NCBI GenBank assembly: GCA_965656875.1
Contig: CBFHMJ010000002.1
Location: 344,812-408,811, forward strand
Reading direction: 5' to 3'
Length of the DNA stretch: 64,000 nt
Origin: CBFHMJ01 sp965656875
GTDB lineage: Bacteria; Pseudomonadota; Gammaproteobacteria; Enterobacterales; Alteromonadaceae
Position 1 is the stretch's first letter; each line of letters begins with the position of its first letter. Under the pieces are notes generated by a model. The model was not told the origin of the DNA. It saw nothing but the letters and a program-made list of their open reading frames with translations, and ran no database searches. Positions 1-7,937 of this stretch are shown here, one piece after another. The position numbers and the translations under genes were made by a program.

Positions 1-400
1 TACGGGGCTTTTTTGACCATTTATGTTGGTCTTAAATGGCACTAACCGGACAAATAAATGGAAAATCGTAAACGAGACTGTGTTTTCCATTGGAATGTAA
101 ATAGTTAGTGACCGTAGCACACTGGTATCCTTTCTGAATATTAAAGAGTCGTCGAACTCTTACCATTTAATAATCCCTAATCTGAATAATTATGCGCATG
201 TCGCGTAGGGATTGTTATTACTTTTAACCTTGATGTTATTGCTCTTTGAACAGTCTATAAGTGAAAAGAATTGTCCATTCGAGACGAATAGCTAAAGGTA
301 CAAGAATTAATTGCGGTGCAAAGTGTGGATTGTGATGTCGACCCAGCGCACTCGCTGATAAATAAAAGTAGTTTACTATCCTGGGTGGAGATGTATCGGA
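1..400. other. intergenic region, no gene seen
   Basis: No convincing reading frame is seen here. The short open frames lack ribosome binding sites and family resemblance. The first bases end in a C/T-rich run that could be the tail of a terminator lying mostly outside the window. The last 20 bases carry the GGTGGAG-type ribosome binding site of the next gene. Confidence 0.5.
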
Positions 401-943
401 ATGTTGGCGTTTTTGGAAGGCACTGTGAATGTAGCAAGTCAATACTGTGTATTGCTAAACTTTGCTGCGTTTCTGATCGCTATATTTGCCTCTCAATCCA
501 TCAATTCTTTTTTCTTATCTATTACTGTCATCCTTGCTTGTAACGGCATGGTTTTCTGGACGAAAGACGCATTCAGCCAATTAGAAAATGCATGGTCGGG
601 TGATACCTACGCGTATCAGGCCGCATGCTCATCTACCATTATGGTGGTTTATATTCTCACCATATTCATCTTACCAAAACTTCATATTAATCAAAAAATT
701 AAACCAGGATTTAGTGCTGACGTCGTTGTTTATTCAAGCATGGCATTAGCCATTATTCACGGTGTGTATTTTGTTTTGGTGCAGGTCCTTGAGTTATCAA
801 ATCTTGAACGTTATTACGATGTCCTGATCGCATCGATTAATGTTTTTGTTGCTGTATTGATGCTTGCTATGCCTTTAGTCATGTTGCTTTGGCAATTTAG
901 TTTCAACCGAACTAGCAAAGAGAAATTAACGTGGAACATATAA
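401..943 (+). CDS. hypothetical four-helix membrane protein
   Basis: I do not recognise the family. The 180-residue product is mostly hydrophobic, with about four predicted membrane spans (roughly residues 12-50, 78-95, 108-130 and 145-168) and short polar loops. The ATG at 401 follows a GGTGGAG sequence about ten bases upstream, which supports this start. The end overlaps the next gene, which starts at 931, so the two are probably translated together. Nothing in the sequence points to a substrate or a partner beyond that neighbour. It is likely an inner-membrane protein of unknown role. Confidence 0.6.
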   Translation: MLAFLEGTVNVASQYCVLLNFAAFLIAIFASQSINSFFLSITVILACNGMVFWTKDAFSQLENAWSGDTYAYQAACSSTIMVVYILTIFILPKLHINQKIKPGFSADVVVYSSMALAIIHGVYFVLVQVLELSNLERYYDVLIASINVFVAVLMLAMPLVMLLWQFSFNRTSKEKLTWNI

Positions 944-1323
944 TTGTATTTGGAGTTGTTCTGTTTGCCGCGATTGCCCTGATGGGTGGCGTTTCCTATA
1001 ACTATGAGAAGAAAAATGGCTTTCAATCGCCTGAGCATTCTTCTGATTCGGTGAGTGTCGATTCTTTGAGTATTCCGGATTACGTTGAGTATGTTAATGA
1101 ATATCAGCGAACAGAGCACTCTGATTTAAAGAAAGCGGTTTTAATGGAGCGTGAACAGATTCTGCGGATGGAACCTGGTGAGACAAAAATGCTTATGATA
1201 GGGATGTGGAACAGTAAATTACATCGTTACCTGGTTGAGATAAGTGACGGTACCGATTTGAATCCTGAAGAATTATTTATTGATATTCCTGCGCTGGACT
1301 CGCCGCTACAGCACGTTGCCTGA
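931..1323 (+). CDS. hypothetical protein with one N-terminal membrane anchor
   Basis: The 130-residue product has one hydrophobic segment at about residues 3-22, followed by a charged soluble domain rich in Ser, Glu and Asp. It begins with GTG inside the last codons of the preceding membrane protein gene (13-base overlap), a classic coupled arrangement, so the two products may act together. I recognise no motif or family. A hairpin at 1332-1359 lies just downstream and separates this pair from the convergent mmsA gene. Confidence 0.6.
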   Translation: MEHIIVFGVVLFAAIALMGGVSYNYEKKNGFQSPEHSSDSVSVDSLSIPDYVEYVNEYQRTEHSDLKKAVLMEREQILRMEPGETKMLMIGMWNSKLHRYLVEISDGTDLNPEELFIDIPALDSPLQHVA

Positions 1324-1331
1324 TGGTATAA

Positions 1332-1359
1332 AAACGGGGATACAATAAAATCCCCGTTT
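1332..1359 (-). terminator. rho-independent terminator between convergent genes
   Basis: A 10-bp perfect stem (AAACGGGGAT paired with ATCCCCGTTT) encloses an 8-base loop. Read on the minus strand it is followed by a run of T, so it would mainly end the mmsA transcript. It may also slow the transcript coming from the plus strand. Confidence 0.75.
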
Positions 1360-1399
1360 GATAATGCACTCTTAATTAACGTCTTTTATCGTCAATCAA

Positions 1400-2899
1400 T
1401 TAACCATTACTTGGGAAAGCAAACTGTGCTTTCTCCAACTTACTACCTGGCCAGCGTTGCGTGATCGTTTTACGCCTGGTGTAGAAGCGAACTGAGTCTG
1501 GTCCATACGCGCTCAAATCACCAAACAAACTGCGCTTCCAGCCGCCAAAGCTGTGGTAGGCCATTGGAACCGGCAGTGGCACATTCACGCCAACCATACC
1601 AACCTTAATTTCGTCGTGGAAATGACGAGCGACACCGCCATCATTTGTATAGATGCAAGTACCGTTACCGTATTCATGTTCGTTGATAAGGTCCATTGCA
1701 GTTTGTAGATCAGGCACTCTGACAACACATAGTACCGGACCAAAAATCTCTTCCTGATAGATTGTCATTTCCGGTTTGACTTGATCGAACAGTGTTCCGC
1801 CAACAAAGTAACCTTCCTCGTGGCCTGTTACGGATGTACTGCGCCCATCAACAACAAGCTTTGCACCTTGCTGTTCGCCGCTATCAATATAACCCGTTAC
1901 TTTGCTTTTATGAGCGCCAGAAATTAGTGGCCCCATCTCTGCGCCTTGCGTCGTTGCCGGTGCGATGTTCAATTCCTGAACTTTAGGTGTTAACGCATTA
2001 ACCAGCTGATCAGCCATGTCATCACCAACACAGACGGCAACCGAGATTGCCATGCATCGCTCTCCCGCTGAACCATAAGCAGCGCCCATAATGCTGTTAA
2101 CTACATTGTCTAAATCGGCATCAGGCATAATGACTGCGTGATTCTTAGCACCGCCAAGCGCCTGTACTCGCTTGCCATTTCTGGTGCCTGTTGTATAGAT
2201 ATATTCAGCAATCGGCGTTGAGCCAACAAAACTGACGGCTTGAATGCGCTTATCTTCCAGTAAGGTATCGACCGCTATCTTGTCGCCATTCACGACATTA
2301 AAAACACCATCTGGTAATCCTGCTTCTTTCAGTAATTCAGCCAGATATAAACAGACTGACGGATCTTTTTCTGATGGTTTCAGGACGAATGTATTGCCGC
2401 AGACAATGGCCATTGGATACATCCATAAAGGCACCATTGCAGGGAAGTTAAATGGTGTAATGCCTGCAACAACGCCAAGAGGTTGAAATTCTGACCAGCT
2501 ATCAATGCCGGGTCCGGCATTTTTATTGTGTTCACCTTTTAACAGTTCAGGCGCACCGAGAGCATATTCTACATTTTCAATACCGCGCGAGATTTCTCCC
2601 AGTGCGTCATCAAGCACTTTACCGTGCTCCAGTGATACCATTTCACAAATGGTATTGATGTTCTCTTCAAGAAGTGTCTTAAAACGAGAAAGAATTCTTG
2701 CTCGTTTTAACGGTGGTGTATTTCGCCATGCCGGAAAAGCTTGTTCGGCTGCGGCAATCGCTTGTTCTACGGTTTGTTGCGATGCTAACGCAACCTGCGC
2801 AATTTCTTTCCCGGTTGCCGGATTAAATATTGCTTGTGTTCTATCGATGTCGGCGACTGGTTGATTGTTTATCCAATGGCCTCGAACTGATTGTGACAT
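1400..2899 (-). CDS. mmsA: methylmalonate-semialdehyde dehydrogenase (CoA-acylating)
   Basis: This NAD-dependent, CoA-acylating aldehyde dehydrogenase converts malonate or methylmalonate semialdehyde to acetyl- or propionyl-CoA with loss of CO2. The protein is full length (about 499 residues). The catalytic cysteine is in the GSAGERCMA motif (Cys282), with a typical Rossmann segment around FVGSTPIAEYIY and the conserved FGGWKRSLFGD near the C-terminus. An upstream TTG at 2911 could add four residues, but the ATG at 2899 matches family N-termini better. It follows the aminotransferase gene on the same strand, which fits the last two steps of beta-alanine catabolism. A hairpin with a T run lies between the two genes, so expression may be partly attenuated. 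Related enzymes also serve valine or inositol breakdown (iolA). Confidence 0.93.
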   Translation of the reverse strand: MSQSVRGHWINNQPVADIDRTQAIFNPATGKEIAQVALASQQTVEQAIAAAEQAFPAWRNTPPLKRARILSRFKTLLEENINTICEMVSLEHGKVLDDALGEISRGIENVEYALGAPELLKGEHNKNAGPGIDSWSEFQPLGVVAGITPFNFPAMVPLWMYPMAIVCGNTFVLKPSEKDPSVCLYLAELLKEAGLPDGVFNVVNGDKIAVDTLLEDKRIQAVSFVGSTPIAEYIYTTGTRNGKRVQALGGAKNHAVIMPDADLDNVVNSIMGAAYGSAGERCMAISVAVCVGDDMADQLVNALTPKVQELNIAPATTQGAEMGPLISGAHKSKVTGYIDSGEQQGAKLVVDGRSTSVTGHEEGYFVGGTLFDQVKPEMTIYQEEIFGPVLCVVRVPDLQTAMDLINEHEYGNGTCIYTNDGGVARHFHDEIKVGMVGVNVPLPVPMAYHSFGGWKRSLFGDLSAYGPDSVRFYTRRKTITQRWPGSKLEKAQFAFPSNG

Positions 2900-2925
2900 A
2901 GTAAAATCCAATGAAATGAGTCGAT

Positions 2926-2959
2926 GAAAAAGCCTCTACATACAGAATAAGTAGAGGCT
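2926..2959 (-). terminator. intra-operon terminator or attenuator upstream of mmsA
   Basis: A 9-bp perfect stem (AGCCTCTAC paired with GTAGAGGCT, 2931-2959) is followed on the minus strand by TTTTTC. It lies between the aminotransferase and mmsA, so it may reduce read-through into mmsA. Confidence 0.7.
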
Positions 2960-3002
2960 GCAAGGGTCTAAAGACCCGGTTGATTAAAATGCTGCTGACT
3001 GG

Positions 3003-4313
3003 TTAATCAACTGACTGAATGACGCGTCGAAGAGTCTCGATGGTTTGATCATATTCAGGTTTATCAAAGGTCAGAATTGGTGATAGCGCAATAATTTCCC
3101 CAGCCTGCCTAACCAGTACGCCTTCCTCGATACATTTTCTGTACACTTCGAATGATCGTTTTAGCGGTTCACCTGGTCTTGATTTAAGTTCCACTGCTCC
3201 CATCAGGCCGATATTCCTGATGTCAACAACATGCTCCAGATCTGCCAGTGAATGAACTGCATCTTCGAAGTACTGTTCCATTTCTCTGGCGTGAGCGAAG
3301 ATGCCTTCCTCTTCGTAGACGTTTAGTGTTGCGAGTCCGGCAGCAGCAGCGACTGGATGACCTGAATAAGTATAACCGTGAAACAGCTCAATCATATGCT
3401 CTGGGCCATGCATGAAGTCATCATGAATTTTACTGTCCATGATCACCGCACCCATGGGGATTGTACCGTTGGTGATTCCTTTTGCGGTCGTAATGATATC
3501 TGGTGTTACGCCGAATCTCTGTGCGCCAAAGTTGCTACCAAGGCGACCAAAACCGGTAATGACTTCGTCGAAGATGAGTAAGATGCCATGCTTGCTGGTG
3601 ATTTCACGAAGTTTTTCCAGATAGCCTTTAGGCGGAGGAAGAATGCCGGTAGAGCCTGCGACCGGTTCGACAATGACGGCTGCCACTGTTGAGGGATCAT
3701 GCAGCGCGAGTATGTTATTCAGTTCATCGGCGAGATGCGCTCCCCATTCCGGAAGCCCGCGAGTAAAAGCGTTGTGTTCAAGGTTAAGTGTGTGAGGTAA
3801 GTGATCGACACCTGCCAGTGCATTACCGAACATTTTTCGGTTCGGGCCAATACCGCCGACGGAAATACCACCAAATCCTACACCATGATAACCACGCTCC
3901 CGGCCAATAAAGCGAGTGCGTTGTGCATCGCCTTTCGTTCTGTGCCAGGCCAGTGCGATCTTCATCGCAGTATCTACAGCTTCAGAACCTGAGTTAGTAA
4001 AAAATACGGTGTCCATGCCTTCAGGTGCCATAGAAGCAACTTTTTCAGCCAGGTGAAAAGCAGGAGAACTACCAGCCTGAAACACTGCACTGTAATCCAT
4101 AGTCGCCAGTTGTTTTTGTGTGGCTTCAACAATTTTCGGGTGGCAATGACCTGCATTAACACACCACATGCCAGAGAAAGCATCCAGTACTTTATCGCCA
4201 TTGTTTGTGTAGATGTGATGCTTTTCAGCGCGATCAAAGAGTACCGGATGATCTTTGAAGTAACGATTAGACGTAAATGGCATCCAGTAGTTTTGTAAAT
4301 TCGGTTGATTCAT
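3003..4313 (-). CDS. omega-amino acid (beta-alanine):pyruvate aminotransferase
   Basis: This is a class-III PLP-dependent aminotransferase of 436 residues. It probably moves the amino group of beta-alanine (or 3-aminoisobutyrate) to pyruvate, giving the semialdehyde used by MmsA. The cofactor lysine is Lys278 in TTAKGITNG and the pyridine-binding aspartate is Asp249 in FDEVITGFGRLG. The N-terminal MPFTSNRYF and the GHP..AAAAGLATL region resemble omega-amino acid:pyruvate transaminases rather than ornithine or GABA enzymes. The start ATG follows GAGGT. It is transcribed towards mmsA and away from the XRE-cupin regulator. Other amine substrates cannot be excluded. Confidence 0.88.
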   Translation of the reverse strand: MNQPNLQNYWMPFTSNRYFKDHPVLFDRAEKHHIYTNNGDKVLDAFSGMWCVNAGHCHPKIVEATQKQLATMDYSAVFQAGSSPAFHLAEKVASMAPEGMDTVFFTNSGSEAVDTAMKIALAWHRTKGDAQRTRFIGRERGYHGVGFGGISVGGIGPNRKMFGNALAGVDHLPHTLNLEHNAFTRGLPEWGAHLADELNNILALHDPSTVAAVIVEPVAGSTGILPPPKGYLEKLREITSKHGILLIFDEVITGFGRLGSNFGAQRFGVTPDIITTAKGITNGTIPMGAVIMDSKIHDDFMHGPEHMIELFHGYTYSGHPVAAAAGLATLNVYEEEGIFAHAREMEQYFEDAVHSLADLEHVVDIRNIGLMGAVELKSRPGEPLKRSFEVYRKCIEEGVLVRQAGEIIALSPILTFDKPEYDQTIETLRRVIQSVD

Positions 4314-4386
4314 TGTTATACCTCATCAACGATGACAGACTCAGTTGGTGGCTTTTTAAACTAATCCTATAATAGGTAATCTCATG

Positions 4387-4400
4387 ATATTGAACAATAT
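4387..4400. promoter_or_regulatory. candidate operator for the XRE-cupin regulator
   Basis: The sequence ATATTGAACAATAT is a palindrome (6-bp arms, 2-base centre) within the AT-rich divergent promoter region between the aminotransferase and the regulator. Assignment as an operator is inferred from position only. Confidence 0.3.
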
Positions 4401-4508
4401 TTAAATAAATATACTTATCTCATTGATTTATAATGAATTGAAAGTATCTTTGTTAGATATATTTAACACGTTAACAGTAATCATCCGTTTTGATGTGGAG
4501 TTAGAAGA

Positions 4509-5051
4509 GTGGATGTAGGTATTAAGCTAAAAAAGCTTAGAGAATTGCATGGTGTTTCACAGCGGGCATTAGCGCGAAAAACAGGTGTGAGCAATGCGAT
4601 GATCTCTATGATTGAAAGTGGCCGGACAGACCCTACATTAGGAAATCTAAAAGCGATCCTTGATGGTTTTCCGATATCAATTGGTGAGTTTTTAAGTATG
4701 GATGTCGCTGAATCGAAGAAGGTATTCTTCGCCGCTGATGAATTATCAGAAATTGGGGGTAAGAATATATCGTATCGTCAGGTTGGGAGTGATTTGTCGG
4801 AGCATCAGTTGCAGATCAATCATGAATGTTACCAGCCCGGCAGTGATACAGGACGGTCTCGGTTAAAACATGTAGGGGAAGAAGGAGGCGTGATTATTTC
4901 AGGTCGTCTGGAGATTACGGTTGGCGATGAAACCCGGGTGCTTGGCCCTGGCGATGCTTATTTGTTTAATAGTGAAATTCCTCATCGCTTTCGCAATCCG
5001 GGCAAGGAGGCGTGCATCGTTGTTTCAGCCTGCACACCGCCTAATTTTTGA
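4509..5051 (+). CDS. XRE-cupin transcriptional regulator (PuuR-like)
   Basis: The protein has 180 residues: a Cro/C1-type helix-turn-helix at residues 7-62 and a C-terminal cupin_2 ligand-binding barrel at about 105-175, the architecture of PuuR and related regulators of amine and amino-acid catabolism. The GTG start follows GGAGTTAGAAG. It is divergent from the aminotransferase/mmsA pair and so probably controls it, perhaps sensing beta-alanine, a polyamine or a semialdehyde. No RutR-type operator is visible on this side of the locus, which suggests the lower half of the pathway is regulated separately. The ligand is not determined. Confidence 0.85.
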   Translation: MDVGIKLKKLRELHGVSQRALARKTGVSNAMISMIESGRTDPTLGNLKAILDGFPISIGEFLSMDVAESKKVFFAADELSEIGGKNISYRQVGSDLSEHQLQINHECYQPGSDTGRSRLKHVGEEGGVIISGRLEITVGDETRVLGPGDAYLFNSEIPHRFRNPGKEACIVVSACTPPNF

Positions 5052-5055
5052 TTGT

Positions 5056-5559
5056 TTATTTTTGGACGTAGTATTTACTGGGCTCGGGATAAGCGGGCAG
5101 ATTTATAAGCCCTTCATATTGCAGTCCAATTTTTTGTAGCACGTTACCTGATGCGTCATTATCAGGATGTGTGATAGCAACAATTCGCTTTAATCCTAAG
5201 GTTTCATTGGCATGAATGAGCATACCTTTTGCGGATTCTGTGGCGTAGCCTTTACCATAAAATTTTTCTGAGAAGGCAAAACCAATATCAACATCGTCCA
5301 GCCCGTCACGATCAACAAGACCACAGATACCAACAGGAGCATCGTCGGTACGTTGTTTTACCAGATACATGCTGATGCCATCACTTTGATAGCCAGGAAG
5401 AAATTTTTCCCTGATAAAGCGTTTCGCATCTTCAACTGATCGCACTTCTTTATCACCAATGTTCTGAATAAAATCATTTTCATTTACCAGTTCGCAGATA
5501 AATGGCGCATCATCTTCAGTGCAAGGCGTGATAATTAGGCGTTCAGTATTGAATAGCAT
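5056..5559 (-). CDS. GNAT-family N-acetyltransferase (RimJ/RimL type)
   Basis: The 167-residue protein starts like RimJ/RimL enzymes (NTERLIITPCTEDDAPFI) and carries the acetyl-CoA-binding region around residues 95-125 (GFAFSEKFYGKGYATESAKG). It would transfer an acetyl group from acetyl-CoA to an amine, which might be a protein N-terminus or a small molecule. The sequence does not tell which. The ATG follows AAGGATGAGA. It converges with the XRE-cupin gene with only four bases between the stop codons, and it has no obvious part in pyrimidine breakdown. Confidence 0.82.
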   Translation of the reverse strand: MLFNTERLIITPCTEDDAPFICELVNENDFIQNIGDKEVRSVEDAKRFIREKFLPGYQSDGISMYLVKQRTDDAPVGICGLVDRDGLDDVDIGFAFSEKFYGKGYATESAKGMLIHANETLGLKRIVAITHPDNDASGNVLQKIGLQYEGLINLPAYPEPSKYYVQK

Positions 5560-5714
5560 GTCTCATCCTTTTAAGAAAAAAGAAATGAGTTAATCACTCA
5601 ACGCTATGATTTACAAGTGGTTGAGATAAATCATTATGTGGTGAAATGAAAAGCATGGTGGTGAGGATCAGAGTCGATTCATTTTGGGGAGCCGACTCTG
5701 AATTTGGCCGTGTT

Positions 5715-7154
5715 TTAACGTTTTACAGCTTGTGGCTGGTTATTTGCCACTTGTTTATTCACTGCTTCATACATCGAAGGATAGGCTGGTCGCTTGATGT
5801 ATCGACCCGCCCCTTTTTCGACCATCAGTTTGCCGTCATCCCAAACCAGTTTGCCGTTGGCAATAGTTTGCGTTGGGATACCGGTAACGGTTTTCCCTTC
5901 GAAAATATTGAAATCAATATTCTGATGATGGGTTTTGGCTGAGATTGTTCGCTGACCTTTCGGGTCCCAAACAACCAGATCAGCATCGGAGCCGACAGCT
6001 ACAGTGCCTTTTTGTGGATAGACATTAAAGATTTTTGCACTGTTGGTTGAGGTGACTGCGACAAATTCATTCATGGTTAGTTTGCCACTGTTAACACCCT
6101 CATCCCACATTACGGCCATGCGGTCTTCTACACCAGCCGTGCCGTTAGGTATTTTTGAGAAGTCGTCTTTACCCATGGCCTTTTGATCTGCACAGAAACA
6201 GCAATGATCAGTCGCAGTAGTTTGCAGATTTCCGGATTGTAATCCTTGCCAGAGTGCTTCCTGATGACCTTTAGGTCGAAATGGTGGTGACATGACATGA
6301 GCAGCCGCAAATGCCCAGTCTTCATTCTGATAAACACTGTCATCAATCACCAAATGCCCAGCCAGACATTCACCATAAACACGTTGACCTTCATTTCTGG
6401 CGCGAGTGATGGCATCCAGAGAATCTTTACAGGAAACATGTACCAGATAGACCGGAACATTCAAGGTTTGTGCAATACGTATAGCGCGATTAGCTGCTTC
6501 ACCTTCAACCTGAGGCGGGCGGGAAAGTGGATGACCTTCCGGGCCTGTAATGCCTTGCTCTAAGAGTTTTTGTTGTAAGTGGAATACCAGTTCGCCATTT
6601 TCTGCATGGACGGTTGGTACTGCCCCAAGTTCAAGGCAGCGATTAAAGCTGTTAACCAGCGTTTCGTCCTCGGCCATAATAGCGTTCTTGTAGGCCATAA
6701 AGTGCTTGAAGCTATTGACGCCATGTTCATTAACCAGAGTGGCCATTTCTTCTTTAACGCTGTCATCCCACCAGGTGATGGCGACGTGAAAGCTGTAATC
6801 TGCAGCGGATTTATCTGCCCATTCACGCCATTGATGCCAGGCTTCCAGTGGAGATTGCTCCGGAGCAGGGATGACAAAATCAATGATCATCGTTGTGCCA
6901 CCTGCCAGTGCTGCGCGAGTGCCAGTGAAAAAATCTTCACTGGCAACCGTGCCCATGAAAGGCAATTGCATGTGTGTATGTGGATCAATGCCGCCAGGCA
7001 TAATGTACTTATTTGTAGCATCTACAATCTGAGTGTCGGCGGCGACATCCAGATTTTCACCTATCGCTGATATCTTTCCATCTTCGCAGTAAACGTCAGC
7101 TTGCCAGGTATGATCGGCTGTGACGATCGTGCCGCCTTTTATCAAAATACCCAT
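5715..7154 (-). CDS. hydA: dihydropyrimidinase (D-hydantoinase family)
   Basis: This cyclic amidohydrolase opens dihydrouracil or dihydrothymine to the N-carbamoyl beta-amino acid. At 479 residues it has the usual length. The binuclear metal site is complete: His59 and His61 in DPHTHMQ, the carbamylated Lys150 in NSFKHF, His183 in VHAEN, His239 in LVHVSC and Asp316 in TATDHC. The start ATG follows GGGAGAA. It is divergent from the RutR-like regulator, and a RutR-type operator lies 45 bases upstream of the start. With preTA and the carbamoyl hydrolases it supplies the second step of the pathway. Activity on other hydantoins is possible. Confidence 0.93.
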   Translation of the reverse strand: MGILIKGGTIVTADHTWQADVYCEDGKISAIGENLDVAADTQIVDATNKYIMPGGIDPHTHMQLPFMGTVASEDFFTGTRAALAGGTTMIIDFVIPAPEQSPLEAWHQWREWADKSAADYSFHVAITWWDDSVKEEMATLVNEHGVNSFKHFMAYKNAIMAEDETLVNSFNRCLELGAVPTVHAENGELVFHLQQKLLEQGITGPEGHPLSRPPQVEGEAANRAIRIAQTLNVPVYLVHVSCKDSLDAITRARNEGQRVYGECLAGHLVIDDSVYQNEDWAFAAAHVMSPPFRPKGHQEALWQGLQSGNLQTTATDHCCFCADQKAMGKDDFSKIPNGTAGVEDRMAVMWDEGVNSGKLTMNEFVAVTSTNSAKIFNVYPQKGTVAVGSDADLVVWDPKGQRTISAKTHHQNIDFNIFEGKTVTGIPTQTIANGKLVWDDGKLMVEKGAGRYIKRPAYPSMYEAVNKQVANNQPQAVKR

Positions 7155-7198
7155 GTGTTCTCCCGATATTTTTGTTTTCGGATATAACTGGTTTAATG

Positions 7199-7214
7199 TT
7201 GACCATGTGGTCAG
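7199..7214. promoter_or_regulatory. RutR-type operator between hydA and the TetR gene
   Basis: TTGACCATGTGGTCAG matches the known RutR consensus TTGACCANNTGGTCAA at all but the last base. It lies between the divergent hydA and tetR starts, and a second copy of the same type precedes preT. Confidence 0.8.
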
Positions 7215-7271
7215 CTTTGTATAGTGTGAAGTTCCTGAATTAACAGAACGACAAGTTGTAACAGCAGGGAT

Positions 7272-7925
7272 ATGAAGAAAAACCTCCGCCGCGCCAATGA
7301 AGCTATTCGCGCTGAAAATGAAGCAAAAATCTTAAAGGCTGCGAGCCGTATATTTGCGTCAAAAGGCTATTCTGCCGCCACAACTCAGGCCATCGCAGAC
7401 AGTGCTGGTTTACCTAAGTCGAATATCCATTATTATTTCGGAACTAAATCGAATATTTATCAAACGGTGCTGGATAATATTTTCGATATCCTGCTGACAT
7501 CTGCGGACTCATTTGAAGTTGAACGTGATCCGGTTGATGCGTTTAGTGATTACATTCGACAAAAAGTTGAAATCTCAAGAGATTACCCTGACGCATCAAA
7601 ACTATTTGCGCATGAAGTAATGCAGGGCGCTCCTAATCTCAAAGAGACGTTAAAAGAACGTCTCGATCAATTTGTGTCTCATAAAAAATCCATCATCAGG
7701 CACTGGGTAGATGAAGGATTAATGCAGCCTGTAAGTCCTGAACACTTGTTGTTTTTGATTTGGTCATCCACGCAAACCTATGCTGATTTTGATTACCAGG
7801 TTTCAATGGTGTTAGGACGTAACAAACTGCAAAATGATGATTTCGAGCAAGCAGTAGCATTAATCACTCAGGTTGTGATTCAGGGCTGCGGTATTCGTTC
7901 GCGATCATCAGAATCTGTTGCCTAG
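7272..7925 (+). CDS. rutR: TetR-family regulator, RutR-like
   Basis: The 217-residue protein has an N-terminal TetR helix-turn-helix at residues 17-63 (IFASKGYSAATTQAIADSAG, then YYFGTKSNIY). The C-terminal part resembles RutR, the uracil-sensing regulator of pyrimidine use. Two nearly perfect RutR boxes, at 7199-7214 and 14428-14443, flank the genes it would control. It probably represses hydA and the preT operon until uracil or thymine is present. The symbol rests on both protein resemblance and operator match. True orthology to the E. coli protein, which controls a different (Rut) pathway, is not proved. Confidence 0.82.
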   Translation: MKKNLRRANEAIRAENEAKILKAASRIFASKGYSAATTQAIADSAGLPKSNIHYYFGTKSNIYQTVLDNIFDILLTSADSFEVERDPVDAFSDYIRQKVEISRDYPDASKLFAHEVMQGAPNLKETLKERLDQFVSHKKSIIRHWVDEGLMQPVSPEHLLFLIWSSTQTYADFDYQVSMVLGRNKLQNDDFEQAVALITQVVIQGCGIRSRSSESVA

Positions 7926-7937
7926 TACTCCGATTTA

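Noticed and set aside
14..34. TTGACCATTTATGTTGGTC resembles a third RutR box
   Set aside because: The half-sites are 9 bases apart instead of the 4 (A-N2-T) of the RutR consensus, and no pyrimidine gene is adjacent.
5660..5702. Inverted repeat AGAGTCG/CGACTCT after hydA as a terminator
   Set aside because: The stem is only 7 bp with a 17-base loop and no T run follows, so I did not list it.
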